A stretch of 64,000 bases of DNA from Rhizophagus irregularis (taxonomy: Eukaryota > Glomeromycota > Glomeromycetes > Glomerales > Glomeraceae), in the NCBI RefSeq assembly GCF_026210795.1, contig NC_089447.1, forward strand, positions 3,164,501 to 3,228,500. The letters are read 5' to 3'. The notes under the pieces were generated by a model, which had not been told where the DNA came from, ran no database searches, and was given only the letters and a program-made list of their open reading frames with translations. Positions 1 to 10,797 of this stretch are shown piece by piece. A program made the translations under genes and the position numbers. Every line of letters begins with the position of its first letter. Position 1 is the stretch's first letter.

Positions 1-613
1 AGAAACTTTACCTAATTAATTCTTGTATAACAAAAAACCATTCTTCTATTGTAAAGACACTTAACATATTCGCTTGATGAACGTAGTCAAACGTATTATC
101 ATCATAAGGAAGTGTGTTCAAAACATCTCCTTGTCTAAATTCCACATTACTTGGTTTAATCTAATGATTAATTAATTATATGTTAATGTCACAAACTTTG
201 CTAATTGTTTTTTTTTAGTATTCATTACTTACTTCTTTTGGGAATATAGGAAACAAGTCGATCCCAAAGAACCTTGCTGAACTATAAGTTGCTGCTAAAT
301 CAAGTAACCAAGTTCCTGGTCCGCATCTTTAATATAATAAAATTAGAATAATGAAATAAATAATAAAAAAGAAAAAAAAAAATTATTTAATTTACCCAAC
401 ATCTAAAACTTTACATTCATTAAGCAAACTATTTTCAATTGGTGAACTAAACAAATTTTGGAAAAGGTAACACTCGAGAAAATGAAAAATGACCATTATA
501 TCTGTATCCTTTACAAAATTTGGAAAAAAATATTTTAATGGTTCTTTTTCCATTTTTTTTATTTCACGTCTCGAATGACTTTTCTTTTTGTTGTTCGAAA
601 ATATATTCCCCAT
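1..613 (-). CDS. SAM-dependent class I methyltransferase, 5' part (3' end beyond window)
   Basis: Three exons read on the minus strand: 613-396, 326-233 and 160-12, joined in phase 2, 0 and 2 by GT-AG introns. A donor at position 11 shows that the gene continues past the left edge. The spliced 153 residues contain motif I of class I methyltransferases, VLDVGCGPGTWLLDLA, with intron 1 splitting the DVG/CGPG codon. They also contain an acidic strand-2 region (FFGIDLFPIFP), the motif GDVLNTLPYDDNTFDYVHQ and a following EEW segment, as in small-molecule methyltransferases of the Methyltransf_11/25 type. The start ATG at 613 is followed by a basic Lys-rich N-terminus (GNIFSNNKKK). MGNIFS could be an N-myristoylation signal, which is inference. 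The substrate cannot be inferred. Confidence 0.85.
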
Positions 614-3393
614 TGTTAATAAAATTGTTTAGAAAAAAAAATAAAGTAAAATAAAATGAAATGAAATGAAATAAAATAAAATAATAAAATGTCGAAGGGG
701 GAAATTTTAATATATTATGAGTATATATATGTAATTAATTTACTAATTATTTACCAATTAAAAAACTTACATGATGAATATAGTAAGTACGTTCAAAGAA
801 AGAGACGATTTTAATTATTTTAATTAATTATCCTATGCTATACTATCCGCTATGTCAAAAAAAGTAAAATCATGTGAATCATGTGATACAGATTCTTTGG
901 TAATGTATTACTAAGCATTTTTTTTTCTTTTTTATAATTATGCGTATGAATTGCTACGAAGTAGCAAATTTTTATTTCATGATAACTTTCTTTCCATTTT
1001 ACGAAATTTCGGATAAGCTTTATCCTATTAGCGGTGGTAACTCCGATATGACTAATGATCATTACTTTATTAATAAGCCATCTGGTTGTGCAAGTCGCTC
1101 ATCAATGGTCAATTACCTAAAACTTTACCTAATACATTTGAATCGAGAAATTGGGACCAAAAAATCCTGTTACATCCAAATATTCCGTGTGTGAACAAAA
1201 ACATACTTTTAAATGGAATAAAGGTGCATACTTAACCGGTTATATGTATTTCATAAACAGACGCAATGCCACAATTTAACCCTATTGTATTACACACGCG
1301 AACAAAGAAGGTAATCTTTATTACAAATGCCACAATCTAACCGTATCAGTACTGCATCTGTATCTGCTATAAATCTGGTCCCTTGTTTTTTTTAAAAAAT
1401 TCAGGTTTTAATTTTCCAGTTAATTAAATCATTTCCCAATTAGTTTTTGTATAATACATTTCTCGTCGTGTTATCCTTTATGAACGAATGTAATTTTTTT
1501 AAAAAAAAAAAATTGTAAAACAATTGTTACACCAGAAAAAAATATTTAATTCTATTAGATATTGAGGGCCCACAAATGCTTAATAATACCATTACTTTAT
1601 ACAGAAGATACAACGGAGAAACAAGTTTTTTTAACAATGATCTTCGTAAATCATGTCCTTTTTATTGATTACTATTAAATAATGATGTGCATCAATAGGG
1701 ACTCATCAAATCAACATCCAATCGTTTTAATAGGGCTTAAAGTATTGTTATACGAATTGATATTTTTTATTTGGAAAATTATTATTTATTAAATGTTTGC
1801 TTCGATAATATTTAGAACATAATTAACTGATAATTGCCTGAATCTAGAATCTATTCATGTTTCCTTTATGAACAGTATGCATGCTTAAGTAAATGTATGC
1901 TAAGTAAATGTATGCTAATTAAAACATTTGAGTTCGCTCCAAGTTTCATTTTATGAGAAACCAAAAATCTTAGTGTTCATAAATTATGTTATAACCACGC
2001 GTTATTAACAGTTGTTATGTAATGCTGATACTTTGATCACTTTTAATAAATAAAAAATCAAATAAGCTTATATAATAATTTACTAAATAATATTAATTAT
2101 TTGTGAATTTTGGCTATCTCAACCATCTCAGGATCTTTTTAGAAATTTTTATATAAAATAATTGGCTCGGATATATATAAATTTGAAATAATTTTCACAT
2201 TCTGCTCACTTGACCCTTAAAATATGAATATCCGTTAAACGGCGGATATCTAATTCATTTCACTTTCAAATTAAGTCATTTGGCTAATAATTATTAATAA
2301 AAAAGGTTATATTAATTATAGTATCCCAGATTAAAAATATCTTAAAATTTTCATTGGAGATCTGAAATACATTCCTCCACACGTAACATTACGAATTCAA
2401 TGATTAATTTTGCGTAACAATGTTGGGTGAATATTATTATATTCTCATTTTGGAAAATTTTATGGTTTTAATAGATATAATTTATTATACTTTGTTTAAT
2501 ATAAAAAAAGTTCGGCTAAAAGATTTTATAATTTAAATTTACCTTTCATGATCATACAGTTGTACCATAGTATTGTGTGTATTGTGAGAATTTTTATGGC
2601 TTTATTTTTTAAGTTTGTCAATCTCGGAGAGATAAATATGTGTAAGTTGATGATCAGCTTTAGGAGTCCCCGTTCTAACAATTATTATCGTTACATCAAA
2701 AAAAAATTTTTTTTCCTTATTAGGTAGATATTCCCCGGTTTTTTTTTGGGTCGGGTCCCTTTTTTTTTTTGGTCGAGTAGAAGTTTTTTTTTTAAAATAA
2801 AAAAAATTTGATTTATTCAGATAACAATTTTGTCACAAATAATAAAAAAATTTTTCATTAACAAATGATTTAAAGTTGATATTTCTAGAATCCTGAATTG
2901 TACCTAAAATTGATTTTCCGACTCCGGAATTATAAACAATATCGTATCTGAATTTCCAATGTGAACTGAAGATCTATCTTATCAATTTAAATATTACTAG
3001 ATAAAGTTTTTTTTTTAGATGTTTTCGTCTGAATTTTCGAGAATCAATAATCAACCGATATACTGTAACATTCGAAAATTCAAAATCGACAGCATTAAAT
3101 ATTAATATAACCATGAAATGTAAACTAAAAAACTTATTTTTTATATTTTAGATACTATATTAATAGAATTTTTATATGTTATTTATTAATTTGCTTGCAA
3201 GCTTGCAAAGAAATTAAATAAAAATCATACTCAAAAAAAAAATGATATTGTAAATTGTTTATTTAGGATTATTAATTGTTTATTTATCATTAAATAATCA
3301 TGAGCATTAATCTTGTGTCAGATGATATATTACTAACATAGTTTTTAGAAAGATTTAATAAATTATGTACAGTATCTTTTATCATCAATACAG
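614..3393. other. AT-rich intergenic DNA, nothing recognised
   Basis: The stretch is almost entirely A/T with homopolymer runs, for example the poly-T/G tract near 2700-2810. Open frames here (such as 940-1194 on plus and 850-1062 on minus) overlap each other, have no recognisable domain and look like chance. The part next to 613 should hold the methyltransferase promoter, but no clear TATA or initiator motif stands out. Confidence 0.5.
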
Positions 3394-3557
3394 GTTCTCA
3401 AGTTTTGACCGTCCGTTACGTTTACTTGAAATTGGAAGTTATGGATCAGTTGACCGTGGATGATATCAACAGTGGAGGTCAATCCTCTAATCCAGGGAGT
3501 GATACAGGGACACAATTGAAATACCGTCATTTATACGTGACAGTCGGAATATTATAA
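3394..3557 (+). pseudogene. Orphan terminal-exon-like segment
   Basis: A cATCAATACAG acceptor at 3393 is followed by an open stretch of about 53 codons ending in TAA at 3555-3557. It is richer in G+C than its surroundings, and the predicted peptide is Ser/Gly/Asp-rich in the middle (DDINSGGQSSNPGSDTGTQ). No upstream partner exon can be identified. It may be the last exon of a decayed gene or a chance open stretch. No family is recognised. Confidence 0.25.
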
Positions 3558-4438
3558 TAAAGAAAATATTTATCGTTTATATCATTTTCATAATATATTT
3601 ACTAAAAATAATTAAGCAATTACGGTAGACGAAATAAAGTTTCTGCTTAATATTCAGCCGATAATCAAACTATAATATATTTAAAGTTTCATGATACTAT
3701 ATATGCATATTGAAATCCTTAATGCACAATATTTATGTTTCGAAATTGCGCAGGAGGGTTACATTTTTTAATAGGTTTGTTGTATAATACTCGCGCCATC
3801 TTACGCAATTGAGTAGATCTGCAAATTTTCATATAACACCGACATGCTCATTGCAGTAAAAATTTAAAATATTTTTCCGGAATTATATTTTCACGAATGA
3901 TTAACAAAAAATCATACTTTTTTTTTATTATTTGCGGAAATACAAATATGATTATGAGTTACTTGGAGATCGATTTCAAATTTCCATTTTACGTATCGTT
4001 TTAAAGAATTTCTTTATTTTACAATTTTTCATATTAAAATACAATGATCACACGTGTAGTCGTGTACTAATGAATTAATACGTTTTAAGTAAATTCAGAA
4101 ACTTGGTTTACAGTATTTATTACACAAAACAGCATAAGATACAGCATATATATAACTTTAAAAAGCTTTGTATCATGAAGTTATGTAAATCTTTTTTTCA
4201 TGCACAATTTAAATTAAGGTGACAATCTTTACAATTTTGAGTATGATACGAAAACTGAAGGTATAAGAATTTATTCTTTGAGCCCTAAGAGTTGTGGCCT
4301 AATAATGGTCTAAAGTCATCAAAAATTTTGTTTATTTAAGTGAAATAAATAAATTTGAACGAGATTTAATAAATAAATAAACGTTATATATATATATATA
4401 TATATATTATATATTTATTTATTTATTTAAAAATTATA

Positions 4439-4648
4439 CACAATGAAATTCGATATACCGGAACCTTGATATAGCGGAACATAAGTAAAAGTCCTTGATA
4501 TATCGGAATTGGGATCTGGAACGGATTATCATAATCTATAATTAATTTATCTTCGATATACCGGATTTCTCGATATAACTGATTTTTGTCAAATTTGACA
4601 AGTTTTACTAATGGAACGGATAGTTCCATTATATCAAATTTCACTGTG
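4439..4648. mobile_element. pogo/Tigger-like MITE, 210 bp
   Basis: Imperfect terminal inverted repeats start CACAATGAAATTCGATATA on the left and, in reverse complement, CACAGTGAAATTTGATATA on the right. They are flanked by TA on both sides (4437-4438 and 4649-4650). The CAGTGAAA..TCGATATA pattern and TA duplication are those of pogo/Tigger-type Tc1-mariner elements. There is no coding capacity. Confidence 0.7.
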
Positions 4649-4652
4649 TATC

Positions 4653-6018
4653 ATTTACTGTTGTTATACCATAATTTCATATTTTAGATTATAAGTTTAT
4701 AACGTGTATATATCGGAATATTTATTTAGGAATTTTAAATCTCGATCTAGATTCAAAAGGGTGTTATTTTTTATTATTTTATTTTTCATAAACAGTAAAT
4801 GATCATTTATAATACGAAGGCGGAATACTACAATATATATGCTGTAAATTGGTTATCCGGAAATCAAATTTGTTTGATTTAGATCGACATTTAAAATTTA
4901 TATTCACACACGTGTATTAATGATTTAATACATAATTGTTAAAAAAAAAACTGGTTTTATAGCATGTATTATTCTTTTAGGTATTACGAAAATGATTTAA
5001 TTCTCGAGAATCCCCACATACTAAATTTAAAAATCATAAAGATCGTCTATCGGAACTCGGATAGAATCTTTCTTTTTTATGAATTCGAAACTTTTAGGAT
5101 ATTAACTAATAAGTTTTTTGACGATATTTTATTTTTAGTAAACATTGTAATTATTTAATAATTGATACTAGCTAAAAAAAATTCTCATATTTTATGTGAT
5201 CATTTAGTTCATTGATTTTTCAGTGTAAAAAAATACATAATTTCTATAACGCCAAGTTTCTGCCAAGTTAATATCATAACTCTGGCAAAAAGTCACGTGA
5301 GATGAAATTTACTGCATAAAGCATCGAACTTGACTATCATCTTACCTTATTGTAAAATATATTATTGCGAGTCAAGTTAGACCTGTCGCACAGGTCAAGA
5401 ACGATACATTTGCGTCGTTATTCGTTAGTTATTGCAAATTATCACGTGATATTCGTGAAATTAACATCGTTTTCAAGAACTCAAGATTCATAATCGTTAA
5501 CTGTTATTTGCCTGCGTTATTTTAGGTAGAGTTAGGTTCAAAGACAACATTGTAAAAACTGTGAATGGTTCTGTCCTTTGTATTATGGGAATTTTTTGAA
5601 TTTGTTTTTTTCTCTATGGAAGAAACATTATTTTTGTCATTCTTATGCGTTATACCAGCGATTTAACGTCATTGCACCACATTACAAATCCTTAATTTTA
5701 TCTCGTTCTGATCTTATACTGATGTTTATGTAAGAATTGGTTAATTGAATTTGTAAGTGTGAAAATATAACGTAAATTTCATAAGTGATCTACAATTATG
5801 ATGTAAAAGAGAGAGAAATCATTTCTATAAATAGAATTACCAAACTGGGAAACAAAAGAAGATGATGTTAGAATATTTTTTTGAGTTGATGGATAACTGA
5901 ATAATTGATAGAGCAGGGTCATTACGTCAAAAAGATGAGGGGCATTCGTAAAGTTTTTTTCAGATATATAAATGGGTATATGTGTTAAATTTTGAAGGAA
6001 ATTATTAATAAAAAAAAA
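4653..6018. other. Intergenic DNA upstream of the fusion gene
   Basis: No gene is seen. The last 150 bases before the ATG at 6019 are A-rich and end in a run of nine A residues, which includes the A of the ATG. No convincing upstream exon or start in frame is visible. The promoter of the following gene should lie here, but no motif can be assigned. Confidence 0.4.
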
Positions 6019-9000
6019 ATGGTTTCTGAAAAACGCGTTATTTTAATAACTGGTGGAAATGGCTTTATAGTATGTTATATTATTCACTTTCTTTAATATA
6101 AATCAATTAATCTATATATTTTTTATATTTTTTATATTTAAAATTTTAATCATTTATAGGGAAGTCATGTAGCGAAACGTTTACATGATCAAGGATATTA
6201 CGTACGCGTAATCGACTTACATGATGATCCAACATTTCGTCTTTATAAAGATACTTCTGAATTCTGTTCAGAATTTATTGAAGGAGATATTCGTTCTATT
6301 GAAACTTGTCGTAAATTATTTAATAAAAATGATGTAAAATGGGTATTTCATTTTGCAGCAAATATGGGAGGTGTCGGTGTTATTAATTCAAAAAATAATT
6401 TCGTCATATATCAAGAAAATCATATAATGTCTTTAAATATTCTTCAAGTTTCAATGCAATCAAATATTGAAAAATTCTTTTATGCATCGTCTGCTTGTGT
6501 ATATCCTTATAATAAACAAATTAATTTAAATGAGGATATAAAATTAAAAGAAGATGATAGTACTTGGAATTGTAATAGTATAGATACGAAACCGCAAGAA
6601 TCCTATGGTGCAGAAAAATTGAATACTGAAATATTTATATCTAGTTTAAGAGAACTCTCCACTTCATCAGAAAATAAAACTACTTCAAAATTTCCTCAAT
6701 TCAAAATTGCAAGATTTCATAATGTTTATGGGGAAGGTGGAACATGGTATGGTGGAAGAGAAAAGGCTCCAGCCGCTTTATTAAGAAAAGCTATTTGTGC
6801 TAGTAAATATACAAAAGAAAATGTAATTGAAATTTGGGGTAACGGAAAACAAAGACGTAGTTTTTTATATATAGCAGATTGTGTTGATGCTATTATTAAA
6901 TTTATGAAAAGTGATCTTGATTTAACATTAAATATTGGTTCGGAAGAATCAATTAGAATTGATGAACTAGCTTGTGTCGCGTTTGAAACGGTTGGTGTTA
7001 CCCGTGATAAAGTAACTTTGAAATTTGATGAAAGTAAACCTATTGGTGTGAATAATAGAAATTCTGATAATACGTTGGTCAGCAAATATCTTGATTGGTA
7101 TCCAAAACATACTATTCGTGAAGGTATGGAAAAAACGTCTTTGTGGATCCAACAAGAACTCGAGAAACAACGTCATCAATATAAAGATGATTCATGGAAC
7201 GAATTAGTAAGGACCTATCTTGAAAGTAAAGTAGACGTATTAAATTATAACAATGAGACTATAACCTTTGGTGTTCTTTTACCAATAACTTCTCGAGGGC
7301 TAACTAAACCTGAGGATTGCCTCGAAAATCTTTCAAACTTTGCAAAAAGTCTTTATGAGACTTCCCAAGAAGATATTCAAGATAGATTTGGTGAAACAAG
7401 ATACCAAATTAAAATTTATGTCGGAATAGATAATGATGATTCTCTTTTTCATCCGATAAAAAATAATCCCGCAGAAAGAATACTTAATGAACATGGATTT
7501 ACGGATATTCATACAATGGAATTCGATTTTCCTCCCGGTTCTATATGTGAAATCTGGATAGAATTGGCTCGTAAGGCATATGACGATAATTGTGATTATT
7601 TTATTTTATTCGGTGATGACGTAATTATCGAAACTAATGGATGGATGAACAAATTCCATGAAGCTTATCGTAAAATTTCAATTCAAAAAAAAGTTCCGCG
7701 TGGTTTCGGATGTATCACTTTTACTGATACATCATTTCATGGTTTTCCAACGTTTCCAGTAATTGGTCGTGTACATTTGGATATATTTAATGGAGAAGTT
7801 CTGCCACGAAAAACATTTAAAAACCAAGATGGAGATCCCTACCTGTTTCAAACTTATAGACGATGGGGATGTTCGATGATGTTGGAAGATGTTGAAATTC
7901 AAAATGTTGTTGGTGGAAGTTTAGATCCAAGATATGAAAGGACCCATCATCCAAATTGGAGCTTTGATATCTTAAATAACTCAGTTAATAGAGTTGAAGA
8001 ATGGTTGAAAAAAAATTGTAAAAATCCTATACCAAAATTGCTCACACTTGATGTCATTGTACCAAGTTATAGAGTTAATTTAAAATATCTTGACCCAATG
8101 ATTAGCCTAAAAAAACCTGTTACAATGTCCACAACGACCATCATAATAGTAGATGATCCGAATTCATCAAATATTATTACTTTAAAAAAATTCTATGAAA
8201 AAGATCCATTCATCAGAATTCGAGTAAACAAAACAAACTTGGGGGCAAGTTTGTCACGAAATCGTGGATTACGTGAATCCAATGCTGATTATGTTCTATT
8301 TTTTGATGATGATGTAGTTCCAGAAAAAAATATCCTATTTGAATGTGAAAAAATTATCAAAAAGCATCCTAATGCATGTGGGTTTATTGGGAACACAAAA
8401 TTCCCACCAGCAGATGGAAGCATTTATACAAGTGCATTGGCTTTATCAGGACTCACATTTTTTTGGGGAATTTCAGAACTCTGGGATGACGATGTACCTT
8501 GGGGAGTAACTGCCAATTTACTCATTAGACGATTTAATGAGAACATACTTTATGATCCAGTATTTCCTAAGACTGGTGGAGGAGAAGACATTGATTTTTG
8601 TTTGAAACAAAGAAATTTTTTTATTAAAAACACGAAAAATGGGAAAGGATTTCAAGCAGCACCAAATGTTATGGCAACTCATCCTTGGTGGAATAATGGC
8701 AATAGAGATTACTGGAGATTTTATAAATGGGCGACAGGAGATGGTGCCTTGGTTAAAATGTATCCAGAATTAACGTACAACGACATTGTACCAAACAGCA
8801 TAGAATTGTTATTTGGAACAATATTATTCTTTCTTGTTTCTATGATATTTTCTTTATTCTTTGCTGTATTTTATAATACACCAATTATTAATACCTTTAC
8901 AATTTTGACATTTCTATCCATTCCACTTGTAATTGTCTCGAGCATTATTGCTGATATGTATTTACACTTAACTGAACAACCTTACAAGCATACATCCACA

Positions 9001-9243
9001 GTTGGTGGCTATCGTTATATCTTAGCCATGGTCGAATCTTCACTTATTCGTATAATGAGTGAATTCGGTAGATTGATGGGAATGATCGAAAGAAACGAAT
9101 GGGGATATATTGGGAAAAGATTTGATTGGTTTGTGAAAAGAAAGGAAGGATCGGTATGGACCGAAAGATATAATAATTTAAGGAAATTTCTGATTTGGGT
9201 TAGTTTAGTTGTCCTTAGTTACAGCATTCTTTTTATTCGATAA
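6019..9243 (+). CDS. GDP-mannose-3,5-epimerase-like / glycosyltransferase / GT2 fusion protein
   Basis: There are two exons, 6019-6069 and 6160-9243, joined in phase 0 by a 90-nt GT-AG intron. They encode 1044 residues. The intron splits the Rossmann motif GGNGFI/GSH (residues 12-20). Residues 1 to about 350 form an extended-SDR epimerase with SSAC (127-130), the catalytic pair Y166-x3-K170 in SYGAEK, and the segments HNVYG..GTWYGGREKAPAA and RRSFLYIADCV, closest in pattern to GDP-mannose 3,5-epimerase. Residues about 385-630 look like a GT-A fold with FGDD at 501-504. Residues about 647-890 are a GT2 domain with VIVPSY, FFDDD (731-735) and GGGED (823-827). Three or four hydrophobic helices follow (about 898-925, 927-950, 1028-1043). 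Inference: a membrane-bound sugar-modifying and transferring enzyme at the secretory membrane. The acceptor and the sugar are unknown. Whether the epimerase makes the donor for the transferases is an attractive guess only. Confidence 0.85.
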
Positions 9244-9559
9244 ATTTACTTAGCATCATAGTTTAAGTTAACTGAATTATTATAATATTTTTTTTTTTTA
9301 AATACAATAAAAAGTTGTTCTGTTTACACTTTAGTTAAAGTAAATAAAATTATTATTATGAAACAATTTTTATTATGATCTAATACAAATAAGATAAAAA
9401 TTTGAGATAAATAACGATCACGTATCCTTGAGGTGGACATGACCGCGAATTACCATAACTAATATCCGATATCAAGCATGATTTTATTCATTATTCATCT
9501 TTTATTTATCTTAAAAAAAAAAAAAAATTGTACTAATAACTCTCAAAATTCAATCATGG

Positions 9560-9734
9560 TAGAGATTGGAATCGGTTATAACAAAATAATTAAAATCGAT
9601 TCTCAAGAATCGATCCTCAACAATTTTTTTACATGTAGAATTTTGCTCTAAAGCAATTTCCCAAGCGCCAATCATTTGCTTACTGATTTAACGTCAGGTT
9701 GAAAAAAATCTTCGATAATCGATTCCAATCCCTA
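9560..9734. mobile_element. MITE, ~175 bp
   Basis: The ends are inverted copies: TAGAGATTGGAATCG at the left and CGATTCCAATCCCTA at the right (one mismatch over 15). The interior also holds paired ATCGATTCTC / GAATCGAT segments. No coding capacity. Confidence 0.55.
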
Positions 9735-9855
9735 ATTCATGATTTTTATTTGAGAGAGTTTCTTTTCAGGTTTCCTCATTAAATTTATACACTCCAAGAA
9801 ATTTTTTAAACTTTTTTTAAACGTTTATTATTTTAAAGAAAGAATTGTTCTAACT

Positions 9856-9973
9856 ATCACCAGGAGGTGATGATCACCGGTGGCTGAAATTATGACGATC
9901 GACCAGCATTAAAAAATATAGTGCCGGTAAAAATTGATAACTCTGGCCAACGGGGATGATCACCCCCGGTGAT
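9856..9973. mobile_element. Short inverted-repeat element, ~118 bp
   Basis: The left arm ATCACCAGGAGGTGATGATC pairs imperfectly with the right arm, whose reverse complement reads ATCACCGGGGGTGATCATCC. GC-rich ends in an AT-rich setting mark it off from its flanks. It is probably a small MITE. Confidence 0.45.
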
Positions 9974-10797
9974 TTGAAGTAAAAAACAAATTTTAAAGAA
10001 ATTACATTTTCACCGATTTTATAAATTAGATAAAATCGCGATTGCTATTAATCATATGTGCAGTTTGTATTTATAAACTGCAAAATTAGGATTAATTGAA
10101 CATCGATTATTAATTAATTTACTTTAATACAAACATATTCAATCGTCCCAATCGACCATTAAAAAATATTCAAATTTTTTGAAGCGTTCAGCCATATAAG
10201 TGGTAAAATTAAGTGCGGCATAGATGGATAAGCCATCCTTTTTTTTCCACAAATTAATTAAAAACATGTTACTTTTCAATACACTGAATCGTGTCATTCT
10301 TTTAATAATTCCTATTTCTATATAAATATGTATATACCTACCAGTTTGTTGTCACCGAAAGCCTCACTGAGGCTTATATGTCTCAGCCGTTTAAAAAACT
10401 AGACATTGTGATAATTATAATTAATATGACCTTTTTTAGTGTTTTAAATGATTATGAGGCGCAAGACTTGTTATCGTGAGGCTTTAGAAAAGTATCAAAT
10501 GGTTTCGACCAACATATTATTTATATTTTTAAGACAAAATTAACGGAATATTGGCCCCTTACATTGATCTTATAGTCAATTAAACAAGCAAGTAACTGGA
10601 TTATGTTAAATAAATAAATGAAAATATGAGAAAAGCAATCGCTTATTTACACGTTAATACGAAAATTCTCTCGAATTTAAGAAATAAAATGTGCAATTAT
10701 ATATAAGTTTGTAAGTTTTAATAAATATTTTGTTTTTCATCTTTTTTTTTTTTCTTTTAAAAAAAAAATCAAAATTCCCATTTGCATAATATTCATC

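Larger units (their letters stand above)
9244..10797. other. Intergenic region with two small MITEs
   Basis: This is an AT-rich spacer between two same-strand genes. Apart from the two inverted-repeat elements listed separately, no gene is seen. The final 120 bases before 10798 are T-rich and A-rich tracts. Confidence 0.4.

Noticed and set aside
850..1194. Open frames on both strands (70 and 84 codons)
   Set aside because: They overlap each other, have no domain or splice context and lie in AT-rich DNA.
5521..5560. tRNA B-box-like word GGTTCAAAGAC
   Set aside because: No cloverleaf arms or A-box at the right distance; no tRNA or rRNA was found in the window.
6726..7179. Minus-strand frames of 119 and 70 codons
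   Set aside because: Antisense shadows of the fusion gene, whose conserved motifs fix the coding strand.
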